Origin: an uncultured Clostridium sp.
GTDB taxonomy: Bacteria; Bacillota; Clostridia; Lachnospirales; Lachnospiraceae
Reading direction: 5' to 3'
NCBI GenBank assembly: GCA_900540335.1
Contig: UQFC01000083.1
Location: forward strand, 1-12,289
Length of the DNA stretch: 12,289 bases
Position numbers and translations under genes: made by a program. Under the pieces are notes generated by a model that had not been told where the DNA came from, did not search any database, and was given only the letters and a program-made list of their open reading frames with translations. This document shows, piece after piece, positions 12,230-12,289 of this stretch; the first letter of the stretch is position 1; each line of letters begins with the position of its first letter.

Positions 12230-12289
12230 GGAGAGGTATCGAAGTGGTCATAACGAGGCGGTCTTGAAAACCGTTTGTCCGCAAGGGCG
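12230..12289 (+). tRNA. tRNA-Ser(TGA), 5' part, cut by window end
   Basis: GGAGAGG (12230-12236) is the 5' acceptor strand, followed by TA and a D arm with TCG/CGA pairing. The anticodon arm is 12258-12274: stem GCGGT/ACCGT with one G-T pair, and loop CTTGAAA with anticodon TGA at 12265-12267, which reads UCA serine codons. The bases after it (TTGTCCGCAAGGGCG) fit the start of the long variable arm of a class II tRNA, as expected for serine. The T arm and 3' acceptor strand lie beyond the window. Confidence 0.92.

Overview
The window reads as a chromosomal segment of a low-to-mid GC anaerobic Firmicute, most likely a gut member of the Clostridia (Lachnospiraceae-like). This rests on strong AGGAGG-type ribosome binding sites, the RNase Z / TsaD / IspD housekeeping set, a lactose/cellobiose-type PTS, a YitT-family membrane protein and a GrdB-like protein typical of amino-acid-fermenting anaerobes. 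Every convincing gene is on the + strand. The genus assignment is inference.

Layout. (1) 1-3177, housekeeping block: ribonuclease Z (rnz), the tRNA t6A enzyme TsaD, the isoprenoid enzyme IspD and a variant HPr-like phosphocarrier. (2) 3178-3362: a strong hairpin whose T-rich flank lies on the minus-strand side, then a weak candidate promoter. (3) 3363-10123, catabolic block: a MupG-like DUF871 phospho-glycosidase, a PRD-type regulator cut off inside its first PRD, EIIA, EIIB and EIIC of a Lac/Chb-family PTS, a short GrdB-like protein without selenocysteine, a cytoplasmic glycosylasparaginase with a complete active site, and a compact PepV/Sapep-like M20 dipeptidase. (4) 10192-11859: CutC and a YitT-family membrane protein. 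(5) 11860-12289: no gene until the tRNA; it holds a degenerate ~26-bp tandem repeat array, two good sigma-A promoters and the 5' part of a tRNA-Ser(TGA) gene cut by the window end.

How the genes may work together. The best candidate for an undescribed system is the block 3363-10123. A chitobiose-type PTS beside a 6-phospho-muramidase relative, a GlcNAc-Asn amidase and a dipeptidase suggests uptake and dismantling of a sugar-amino-acid conjugate, such as the GlcNAc-GlcNAc-Asn core of N-glycoproteins or a related glycopeptide. In this model the PTS phosphorylates the sugar on entry, the DUF871 enzyme splits the sugar-sugar bond, the glycosylasparaginase releases aspartate from the remaining GlcNAc-Asn, and the M20 enzyme trims attached residues. 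The roles of the GrdB-like protein and CutC are unknown. Supporting oddities are an Asn in EIIC where the ChbC substrate-site His is expected, an HPr-like protein with Gln at the regulatory Ser46 position, and a truncated regulator next to an inverted repeat and a perfect -10 box. Family assignments are from recognisable motifs; the joint pathway is inference.
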